DNA from: Caballeronia ptereochthonis
Lineage (GTDB): Bacteria; Pseudomonadota; Gammaproteobacteria; Burkholderiales; Burkholderiaceae
Direction: 5' to 3'
Assembly (NCBI RefSeq): GCF_001545075.1
Contig: NZ_FCOB02000038.1
Span: forward strand, 1 to 64,000
DNA: 64,000 nucleotides
In this document: positions 25,761-37,060 of the stretch, piece by piece
Position numbering within the stretch: position 1 is the stretch's first letter
Layout of the letters: the number at the start of each line of letters is the position of its first letter
Notes under the pieces: model-generated
Told to the model about the DNA's origin: nothing
Database searches by the model: none
Seen by the model: the letters and a program-made list of their open reading frames with translations, nothing else
Program-made: the position numbers and the translations under genes

Positions 25761-26846
25761 ATGGCTGCGCTGAATCTCAAGAGCGTGAAGAAAACCTACG
25801 ACGGCTCGCAGTACGTGCTGCATGGCATCGATGTGGCGATCGAAGACGGCGAGTTCGTCGTGATGGTCGGGCCCTCGGGCTGCGGCAAGTCCACGCTGCT
25901 GCGCATGGTCGCGGGACTCGAGAGCGTGTCCGAAGGCACGATCGAAATCGGCGGCAAGGTCGTGAACAGGCTGGAGCCGAAGGATCGCGACATCGCGATG
26001 GTGTTTCAGAACTACGCGCTCTATCCGCACATGAGCGTCGCGCAGAACATGGCGTATGCGCTGAAGATCGGCGGCGCGGACCGCGCGACCATCGACTCGC
26101 GCGTGGCGAACGCCGCGCGTATCCTCGAACTCGATCATCTGCTCGCGCGCAAGCCGCGCGAGCTGTCGGGCGGGCAGCGCCAGCGCGTGGCGATGGGCCG
26201 CGCGATCGTGCGCGAACCGGCGGTCTTTCTCTTCGACGAACCGTTGTCCAACCTCGACGCCAAGCTGCGCGTGCAGATGCGCCTCGAGATCCAGCGCCTG
26301 CATGCGCGCCTCGCGACGACGAGCCTCTACGTCACGCACGACCAGATCGAAGCGATGACGCTCGCGCAGCGCGTGATCGTGATGAACAAGGGACACGCCG
26401 AGCAGATCGGCGCGCCGACCGAAGTGTACGAGCGGCCGGCGACGGTTTTCGTCGCGAGCTTCATCGGCTCGCCGGCGATGAATCTGCTCGAAGGACGCCT
26501 TTCGGAGGATGGTTCGACTTTTCAGGTGGCGGGCGACGGACCCAGGTTGCCCGTCGCGAACGCGCACAACGTTACGAGCGCGATGCACGGCCGCGAGTGG
26601 ATCATCGGCATTCGGCCCGAGCACATGACGCCGGGCGCCGATGGCGCCGCGAGCGCGGCGCTGGAAGTCGATTCAGCCGAACTGCTCGGCGCGGACAATC
26701 TCGCGCACGGCAAGTGGGGCAGGCACGACGTGGCGGCGCGCTTGCCGCACGAGCATCGGCCGCAGCGAGGGGAGAGGCTCGCCGTGTCGTTGCCCGCGCG
26801 TCACCTGCATTTCTTCGATCCCGCCACGGGCCTGCGCGCCAACTGA
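25761..26846 (+). CDS. ugpC: sn-Glycerol-3-phosphate ABC transporter ATP-binding protein UgpC
   Basis: A 361-residue ATPase of the MalK/UgpC type. Walker A is GPSGCGKST, the signature is LSGGQRQRVAMGRA, Walker B is VFLFDEPLSNLDA and the switch histidine is in YVTHDQIEAM. The C-terminal 120 residues form the TOBE/MOP regulatory domain (IGIRPEHM). It energises UgpA-UgpE; in E. coli the C-terminal domain mediates inhibition by phosphate. Confidence 0.95.
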   Translation: MAALNLKSVKKTYDGSQYVLHGIDVAIEDGEFVVMVGPSGCGKSTLLRMVAGLESVSEGTIEIGGKVVNRLEPKDRDIAMVFQNYALYPHMSVAQNMAYALKIGGADRATIDSRVANAARILELDHLLARKPRELSGGQRQRVAMGRAIVREPAVFLFDEPLSNLDAKLRVQMRLEIQRLHARLATTSLYVTHDQIEAMTLAQRVIVMNKGHAEQIGAPTEVYERPATVFVASFIGSPAMNLLEGRLSEDGSTFQVAGDGPRLPVANAHNVTSAMHGREWIIGIRPEHMTPGADGAASAALEVDSAELLGADNLAHGKWGRHDVAARLPHEHRPQRGERLAVSLPARHLHFFDPATGLRAN

Positions 26847-26866
26847 GACTGAATGGAGGAACGGCG

Positions 26867-27622
26867 ATGAGAACCTGGCCTTATCCCGCGATCGTCGCGC
26901 ATCGCGGCGGCGGCAAGCTCGCGCCGGAGAACACGCTCGAGGCCATCGACGTGGGCGCGCGCTTCGGCCACAGGATGATCGAGTTCGACGCCAAACTCTC
27001 CGCGGACGATATCGTGTTCCTGCTGCACGACGATACCGTGGACCGCACGTCGAACGGGCACGGCGCGGCGCAAGCGATGACCTATGCGCAGTTGCGTGCG
27101 CTCGACGCGGGCACGTGGTTCGGCGCCGGGTTCGCCGGCGCACGCATGCCGACGCTCGCGCAAGTGCGCGAGCGCTGCGCGCAGCACGGTCTCGCGGCGA
27201 ACATCGAGATCAAGCCGAGCCAGGGCCGCGACGTGGAAACCGGCGTGCTGGTCGCGCGCGAGGCGGCGGCCTTGTGGGCGGATGCGGATCCGCTGCCGCT
27301 GTTGTCGTCGTTTTCGTATGCGGCACTGGAGGCGGCGCGCGATGTCGCGCCGAATCTGCCGCGCGGGATGCTGTACGAACACGTTCCGCAGGACTGGCGT
27401 GCGCAGACCGCCGCGCTATCGTGCGTGTCGCTGCACGCGAACCATCGCGCGCTCGATGAGGCGCTCGTCGCGCAGATCAAGGATGCGGGCTTGCGCATCC
27501 TCGCCTACACCGTGAACGAACCGGCGCGCGCACGTCTGCTCGCGCAGTGGGGCGTCGATGCGATCTGCACGGATCGCATCGACATCATCGGCGCGGATTT
27601 TCTGGAAAATTCGGCCGGCTGA
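26867..27622 (+). CDS. ugpQ: Glycerophosphodiester phosphodiesterase UgpQ
   Basis: A 251-residue cytoplasmic GDPD-family enzyme that hydrolyses imported glycerophosphodiesters to glycerol-3-phosphate plus alcohol. Catalytic signatures are AHRGGGKLAPENTLEA near the N terminus, EFDAKLSADDIVFLLHDDTVDRT and NIEIKPSQG. A GGAGG lies seven bases before the ATG. It closes the ugp operon and ends tail-to-tail with the DUF883 gene. Confidence 0.94.
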   Translation: MRTWPYPAIVAHRGGGKLAPENTLEAIDVGARFGHRMIEFDAKLSADDIVFLLHDDTVDRTSNGHGAAQAMTYAQLRALDAGTWFGAGFAGARMPTLAQVRERCAQHGLAANIEIKPSQGRDVETGVLVAREAAALWADADPLPLLSSFSYAALEAARDVAPNLPRGMLYEHVPQDWRAQTAALSCVSLHANHRALDEALVAQIKDAGLRILAYTVNEPARARLLAQWGVDAICTDRIDIIGADFLENSAG

Positions 27623-27631
27623 GCGCTCAGC
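27618..27631. repeat. 14-bp perfect palindrome holding two opposed stop codons
   Basis: GCTGAGCGCTCAGC contains the TGA of ugpQ (27620-27622) and, on the other strand, the TGA of the DUF883 gene (27629-27627). The two genes end four bases apart. It could form a short hairpin on either transcript but lacks a T-tract. Confidence 0.6.
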
Positions 27632-28004
27632 GCACGCGCGCGAGCAGCACGCCCGCGACGAGCGCAAGCCCGCCGACGAGCACGATCGTCTGCCAGGGCT
27701 TCTCGTGGATGTACGCATCGGCATCTTCGATGACGGCGCCGGCGCGTTGCCGCAGCGCGGCGTGCGTATCGTTGAGACGTGCGCGGGCGCTGTCGAGACG
27801 CGCGCTTATCTGCGCGCGCAGTGCGGCGGCATCGGCCGATGTGCCTTCGGCCAGCGTGCTTTCCAACTCGCTCAGCAGCGAGCGCAGTTCGGAGCCGATA
27901 TCCTCGGCGGCCTCACGGCCGTGCCGCGCCATGCGGCGTGCGCGGCGGCTGGTAGTGCTCCATGAGTCTCCGATGGCGTCTCGCGTATTAGGCAGTGCGT
28001 TCAT
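27627..28004 (-). CDS. DUF883 (YqjD/ElaB-like) membrane-anchored protein
   Basis: A 125-residue protein of the YqjD/ElaB/DUF883 type. E. coli members are inner-membrane proteins that bind ribosomes in stationary phase; this role is not shown here. A long amphipathic alpha-helical region (about 25-95) holds acidic and Ala-rich heptads (DIGSELRSLLSELESTLAEG). The family's C-terminal helix (IHEKPWQTIVLVGGLALVAGVLLARVR region) follows. The start at 28004 is preceded by GGAG; the extended in-frame sequence upstream is not conserved. Confidence 0.85.
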   Translation of the reverse strand: MNALPNTRDAIGDSWSTTSRRARRMARHGREAAEDIGSELRSLLSELESTLAEGTSADAAALRAQISARLDSARARLNDTHAALRQRAGAVIEDADAYIHEKPWQTIVLVGGLALVAGVLLARVR

Positions 28005-28205
28005 AGATCGCTCCGTCGATGGATGAGTCGTGGATTGCCCGTCAAGGTCGGCGGGAAAATCCATGATGCAGCAAATTCGATGCCGATGCTCCGCACGTGC
28101 ACGACGCTCGGCAAACCGCGACCGCGACGGGGCATTCAAGTGCCGGACACGTAAGAACTGCAAGCAATGCCTTCCGGTGAAGGTCACATTTACAAGGGTC
28201 ATGAA

Positions 28206-28247
28206 AAAGATAACGCGGGCATGCGCAAACATGCCCGCGTTATCTTT
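28206..28247 (-). terminator. Long perfect terminator, ompW side
   Basis: An exceptionally long perfect stem of 18 bp (28206-28223 with 28230-28247) has a 6-nt loop. The A residues at 28204-28208 give a U-tract on the minus strand, so it ends the OmpW-type gene. Confidence 0.9.
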
Positions 28248-28300
28248 GTTACAGCGACGCCGTTTATATCGTCGTAATCTGGTGCGTGAGAGGAAACGCT

Positions 28301-29026
28301 TTAGAAGCGATAGCCTACGCGCAAATATGTGACGATCGGGTTGAGCGTGATTTTCGCCTGAGACTGGACATTGAGCGTGCCGACGGGCGTTTGCGCTTGC
28401 GTGCTCAACTTGGCGGTGGCCTTCAACGGAATGAACGAGACGGAAAATCCGGCGAACCAGTGCTCCGTGAAATTGTAGGTTGCGCCGACGTTAAACACGG
28501 GAGCCCACGAACTATCCGTGTCGACGGTGGTCGGACCATGCAGAACGGAGCCTTCGAATTGCTCATTCGTGAGTTTCGCATCGGTGAACCAGGTACGCGT
28601 CACGCCAATGCCGACGAACGGGCGGAACTTCGCTTGAGGAGCATTGAAGAAGTATTTGAAGAGCAGCGTCGGGCTCCATTGCTTCGCGCTGCCGAGCTTG
28701 CCGTAAGGCTCGAGCGTGCCCGTGCCCTTCAGGTCGAACGTCGGCGGCACGCCCATTTCGAGTTCGGCTGCGATGTGGTCGGTTGCGAAGTAGCCAAATG
28801 TGAAGCCGGCGGTGTCAGCGCTCGAAATGCCTGCGCCCGTACCGGGAACATCGATATTGACGGGAGATCCGCCTACACTTGTTTCTTTGAGCGGACCGCT
28901 GCTGTCTTGCGGGGCAAAGTGAAACCAGCCTGCAGTTGCGTAGAAGGATCCAGCCGACTGCGCATGTGCCGCGGTGGACACACACGCTAATGCTGCGATC
29001 CCCGTGATGACTTGTTTTATTTTCAA
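28301..29026 (-). CDS. OmpW family outer-membrane protein
   Basis: A 241-residue eight-strand beta-barrel protein of the OmpW family, small porins for hydrophobic compounds that are often stress-regulated. The signal peptide ends at about STAAHAQ. Alternating aromatic strands, FGYFATDHIAAELEMGVPP, FRPFVGIGVTRTWF and the C-terminal YLRVGYRF (terminal Phe for BAM recognition) are visible. I choose the TTG at 29026: a GGAGGA sits about 7 nt upstream and the signal peptide begins immediately (LKIKQVITG). The in-frame ATGs upstream would bury it. Confidence 0.88.
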   Translation of the reverse strand: MKIKQVITGIAALACVSTAAHAQSAGSFYATAGWFHFAPQDSSGPLKETSVGGSPVNIDVPGTGAGISSADTAGFTFGYFATDHIAAELEMGVPPTFDLKGTGTLEPYGKLGSAKQWSPTLLFKYFFNAPQAKFRPFVGIGVTRTWFTDAKLTNEQFEGSVLHGPTTVDTDSSWAPVFNVGATYNFTEHWFAGFSVSFIPLKATAKLSTQAQTPVGTLNVQSQAKITLNPIVTYLRVGYRF

Positions 29027-29231
29027 TTTGTGCTCCTCCGAAAAAGCACGCTCATTATGAACACAACATTTCAAAGTAACCATAGCGGTGCCGTAGAGCA
29101 TTTTCCCTAGGGCATGGAGCGGCTTTGGGGCTTCGTTGCACGGCACTTGCATGTGTTTGTCCATGCAGCCGGAACGGCTCCTGAAGGCCCCCGATCGGGG
29201 TAACACAAACGCGACCAACGGAATATCCAGA

Positions 29232-29939
29232 ATGGCACGGCTTGCACGACTCTACGTTCCCGAACAGCCGCAGCATGTCATCCTGCGTGGTCTCGACCAG
29301 CAGCCCGCCTTTGTCGACGACCAGGACTACGAGCTCTTCATCGACTGCTTGAGGACTGCTTCACGTGATCATCACCTTTCCATCCACGCCTATGCGCTCA
29401 TGCCGCAAGCCGTGCATCTGCTCGTCACGCCTCGCGACGAGTCCAGCCTGCCCAAGGCGATGCAGGCGGTCGGGCGTCGTTACGTAGCGCACTTCAATCG
29501 CCGTTACATGCGGCGCGGCACGTTGTGGGAAGGCCGCTATCGGGCCACCGTTATCGAGGGCGAGCGCTACTTCCTGCTCGCCACGCGCGTCGTCGAGACG
29601 GCGCCCGTGCGCGCGCAACTCGTCGCGGCGCCGCAAGACTACAAGTGGTCCAGCTACCGTCATCACATCGGGCTCACGCTCGATGGCCTCATCACCGACC
29701 ATCCGCTCTTCTGGTCGCTCGGCAACACGCCGTTCGAACGCCAGCATGCGTACAAGGAGCTGGGCGAACAACCGCTCGACGAACGCGAGGCCAACCGTCT
29801 CCTGCAAGCGACACTCAAAGGCTGGGTGCTTGGCAGCGACGCCTATCGCGAGTGGGCGTCCCGTGCCGCCAACCGCCGGGTGTCGCCATTGCCGCGCGGG
29901 CGTCCGCGCAAGGTTCGCGAAACTCCACAGCCTCAATAA
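29232..29939 (+). CDS. REP-associated (Y1-family) transposase homologue, probably catalytically inactive
   Basis: A 235-residue protein with the RAYT/TnpA-REP layout: HVILRG near residues 15-20, HAYALMP before the HUH site, a GTLWEGRYRATVIE segment and APVRAQLV. Family members are single-strand DNA nucleases acting at REP sequences. Here two catalytic positions are altered. The HUH motif reads A60-V61-H62 (first His lost). The position of the nucleophilic Tyr in the family's RYIELNPVRA motif is V120 (RVVETAPVR). The C terminus is basic (RGRPRK). It may be a domesticated DNA-binding protein. It is isolated between ompW and gltB, with its own terminator. Confidence 0.8.
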   Translation: MARLARLYVPEQPQHVILRGLDQQPAFVDDQDYELFIDCLRTASRDHHLSIHAYALMPQAVHLLVTPRDESSLPKAMQAVGRRYVAHFNRRYMRRGTLWEGRYRATVIEGERYFLLATRVVETAPVRAQLVAAPQDYKWSSYRHHIGLTLDGLITDHPLFWSLGNTPFERQHAYKELGEQPLDEREANRLLQATLKGWVLGSDAYREWASRAANRRVSPLPRGRPRKVRETPQPQ

Positions 29940-29971
29940 CGGCCCCACGCGTCGAACCTGTAGCGAAAAAT

Positions 29972-30013
29972 GAAACGGCGTCTCGAACTTTCGGGATCGC
30001 CGTTTCTTTTTTA
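29972..30013 (+). terminator. Terminator after the RAYT homologue
   Basis: A 9-bp stem GAAACGGCG/CGCCGTTTC (29972-29980 with 29998-30006) is followed by a T-rich run to 30013. Confidence 0.85.
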
Positions 30014-30026
30014 TCGGCGATGTTGC

Positions 30027-30074
30027 GACCCCAATTAAATGGGGCATGTTTGCACCATATCGATAATTGGTGTC
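30027..30074. repeat. Inverted repeat beside the RAYT homologue
   Basis: GACCCCAATT (30027-30036) and AATTGGTGTC (30065-30074) match as an inverted repeat at 9 of 10 positions around a 28-nt spacer. Motifs of the form AATTGGGGTC are, from memory, common at REP/RAYT-type elements. This could be the relic of a mobilisable palindrome. Confidence 0.4.
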
Positions 30075-30091
30075 AGACCATCACGTTTTAT

Positions 30092-30121
30092 TTGCCATCT
30101 TTTTGATTCGTCGCGTATATT
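30092..30121 (+). promoter_or_regulatory. Candidate sigma70 promoter for gltBD
   Basis: TTGCCA (30092-30097), an 18-nt spacer and TATATT (30116-30121) each match the consensus at five of six positions. This would give a leader of about 135 nt before the gltB ATG. The rest of the 29940-30262 gap holds only a terminator and an inverted repeat. Confidence 0.45.
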
Positions 30122-30262
30122 TCGATTTCCGGCGATTTTTGCGGCGCAGCGCGTCCGTGCACGACCGGCTTCGCGGCCTCCAAGTCGAAAGAACAGGGCC
30201 GCGGGCGACAACAAAATGGTTCAACGGCCGAGTCGGCCCCTCACAGTAGAGACGGTGTCCCC

Positions 30263-34966
<4,704 letters not shown>

Positions 34967-34986
34967 GCGGTTTCACATAACGAAGG

Positions 34987-35013
34987 GCTTCCCGATGCGT
35001 CGCGCCGGGAAGC
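34987..35013 (+). other. Stem-loop in the gltB-gltD intercistronic gap
   Basis: GCTTCCCG (34987-34994) pairs with CGGGAAGC (35006-35013) around an 11-nt loop. No T-tract follows. It may stabilise the gltB 3' end or set the gltB:gltD ratio. Confidence 0.45.
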
Positions 35014-35050
35014 GAGTTCCTCACCGTACATAGAGAAAGAAGAGAACCAC

Positions 35051-36517
35051 ATGGGCAAGGCAACCGGTTTTCTCGAGTTCGAACGCCGCCACGAGGCGTA
35101 CGAAGCACCGCTGACCCGCGTCAAGCATTACAGGGAATTTGTCGCCGCACTGACGGATGAAGACGCGAAGATTCAAGGCGCGCGCTGCATGGACTGCGGC
35201 ATTCCGTTCTGCAACAACGGCTGCCCGGTCAACAACATCATTCCGGATTTCAACGATCTCGTGTTCCAGCAGGACTGGAAGAGCGCGATCAACGTGCTGC
35301 ACTCGACCAACAATTTCCCGGAGTTCACGGGCCGCATCTGCCCGGCGCCGTGCGAAGCGGCGTGCACGCTCGGCATCAACGACGATCCGGTCGGCATCAA
35401 GTCGATCGAGCACGCGATCATCGACAAGGCGTTTGCCGAAGGCTGGGTCGTGCCGCAACCGCCGAAGCACAAGACGGGCAAGAAGGTCGCCGTCGTCGGT
35501 TCGGGTCCTGCCGGTCTGGCCGCCGCCCAGCAACTGGGGCGTGCGGGGCATGATGTGGTCGTGTTCGAGAAGAACGATCGCATCGGCGGCCTGCTGCGTT
35601 ACGGCATCCCCGACTTCAAGCTCGAGAAGTGGCTGATCGACCGCCGCATGCGCCAGATGGAAGCGGAAGGCGTGTCGTTCCGCACGAACGTGTTCATCGG
35701 CCGCGATCCGCTGCCGGCGTACATCGGCAATACGGCGAAGGAAACCATCACGCCGGAGGAGTTGAACGAACAGTTCGATGCCGTCGTGATCGCGGGCGGC
35801 TCGGAAACGCCGCGCGACCTGCCGGTGCCGGGGCGCGAGCTCGAAGGCATCTATTACGCGATGGAATTCCTGCCGCAGCAGAACAAGGTCAACGCGGGCG
35901 ACAAGCTGCCGGATCAGTTGCTCGCGAAGGGCAAGCATGTCGTCGTGATCGGCGGCGGCGATACGGGGTCGGACTGCGTCGGCACGTCGAATCGGCATGG
36001 TGCGAAGAGCGTCACTCAGTTTGAGCTGCTCGCGCAACCACCCGAGGAAGAGAACAAGCCGCTCGTGTGGCCGTACTGGCCGATCAAGCTGCGCACGTCG
36101 TCGTCGCATGAGGAAGGCTGCGAGCGCGACTGGTCGGTCGCGACGAAGCGCTTCGAAGGCAAGAACGGCAAGGTCGAGAAGCTGGTCGCGGTGCGCGTCG
36201 AGTGGAAGGGCGGCAAGATGCAGGAAGTGCCGGGCTCCGAGTTCGAGATGAAGGCCGATCTCGTGCTGCTCGCGATGGGCTTCACGCAGCCGGCGTCGCC
36301 GGTGCTGGATGCGTTCGGCGTCGAAAAGGATGCGCGCGGCAACGTGCGTGCTTCCACCGAAGGCGACAAGGCGTATTACACGTCGGTGGACAAGGTGTTC
36401 ACGGCGGGCGATATGCGGCGCGGTCAGTCGCTCGTCGTGTGGGCGATTCGCGAAGGGCGGCAGTGCGCGCGGTCGGTGGATGCGTATCTGATGGGTAGCA
36501 GCGAATTGCCGCGCTAA
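35051..36517 (+). CDS. gltD: Glutamate synthase small (beta) subunit
   Basis: A 488-residue NADPH-dependent flavoprotein that feeds electrons to GltB. The N-terminal 4Fe-4S cysteines are Cys46, Cys49, Cys54 and Cys58 (RCMDCGIPFCNNGCP). The FAD-binding motif is VVGSGPAGLAAAQQLG and the NADPH motif is VVIGGGDTGSDC. The C-terminal FAD contact is FTAGDMRRGQSLVVWAIREGR. It lies 84 nt after gltB and is closed by its own terminator. Confidence 0.97.
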   Translation: MGKATGFLEFERRHEAYEAPLTRVKHYREFVAALTDEDAKIQGARCMDCGIPFCNNGCPVNNIIPDFNDLVFQQDWKSAINVLHSTNNFPEFTGRICPAPCEAACTLGINDDPVGIKSIEHAIIDKAFAEGWVVPQPPKHKTGKKVAVVGSGPAGLAAAQQLGRAGHDVVVFEKNDRIGGLLRYGIPDFKLEKWLIDRRMRQMEAEGVSFRTNVFIGRDPLPAYIGNTAKETITPEELNEQFDAVVIAGGSETPRDLPVPGRELEGIYYAMEFLPQQNKVNAGDKLPDQLLAKGKHVVVIGGGDTGSDCVGTSNRHGAKSVTQFELLAQPPEEENKPLVWPYWPIKLRTSSSHEEGCERDWSVATKRFEGKNGKVEKLVAVRVEWKGGKMQEVPGSEFEMKADLVLLAMGFTQPASPVLDAFGVEKDARGNVRASTEGDKAYYTSVDKVFTAGDMRRGQSLVVWAIREGRQCARSVDAYLMGSSELPR

Positions 36518-36990
36518 GTCACGGCAGCATTGAAACAGGGCGGATGACCGTGCGGTTGTCCGCCCTTTTTGCTTTCGACGGCGGTGGTCATGCCGCGTGC
36601 ATTTGGGTGATTGATCTTCTTCGCGAGCGCCGCCCTGGCGTCGATGGAATCAACCATGTCGTTTGCGGCGTTCATGAGTCTGCGCAGATCGCTGCTCGGA
36701 ATCTCGCTCGCATCCTGAAACACGATGATCGAATCGAAGCGCTCGATGTACTGGTCGATGTGCTGAAGCATGATGGTCGCGAGCCGCGTGCGCTCCGGAC
36801 TCCAGTCGGTCGCATCGGGGACTTCCGGCGCGAGGTAATTTTCGGTGACGTTGTCGATGCCGACGATTTCGACGAGATTCTGCTGCTCATCCGACTCCGA
36901 CGCGATCTGGGTCCCTTTGCTGCTTTTCCGTCGACAAGACGCGACAGTCCAGGACGCAGCACGTCGATCAAATCAACCGCGCCGACAAAT
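36514..36990 (-). pseudogene. Frameshifted remnant of an unidentified gene
   Basis: Two minus-strand frames together read as one protein-like chain. From about 36972 the first gives a segment such as LIDVLRPGLSRLVDGKAAKG. A -1 shift near 36914-36918 continues as TQIASESDEQQNLVEIVG, then IMLQHIDQYIERFDSIIVF, to a stop at 36514. The second frame has no start codon of its own before ATG 36771, which would give only 85 residues. The 5' end runs into the terminator of the upstream transporter gene. I do not recognise the family. The junction contains A-AAG-GGA, formally a -1 slippery heptamer, so programmed frameshifting is possible but less likely than decay. The 3' end overlaps the gltD stop region. 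Confidence 0.5.
36537..36570 (+). terminator. Terminator after gltD
   Basis: An 8-bp stem AGGGCGGA/TCCGCCCT (36537-36544 with 36559-36566) ends in five Ts. It lies inside the 3' part of the minus-strand gene remnant. Confidence 0.85.
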
Positions 36991-36996
36991 AAGAAA

Positions 36997-37028
36997 AACC
37001 GCACCGATGATCACTCACGGGTGCGGTT
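36997..37028 (-). terminator. Terminator of the SbmA/YddA-type transporter gene
   Basis: A 9-bp stem (36997-37005 with 37020-37028) reads into TTTTTCTTATTTG on the minus strand, 33 nt after the stop of the transporter gene. Confidence 0.85.
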
Positions 37029-37060
37029 CTCTGATTCACCAGCGACGAGAGCGTGAAGCT

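Noticed and set aside
30027..30046. CCCCAATTAAATGGGG as a terminator
   Set aside because: The short stem has no T-tract and follows a complete terminator; it is better read as part of the inverted-repeat relic.
37002..37004. GTG as the start of a 110-codon gene at the transporter terminator
   Set aside because: The first codons lie in the 3' arm and U-tract of the terminator, and the frame diverges into Ser/Arg-rich shadow sequence after the frameshift point.
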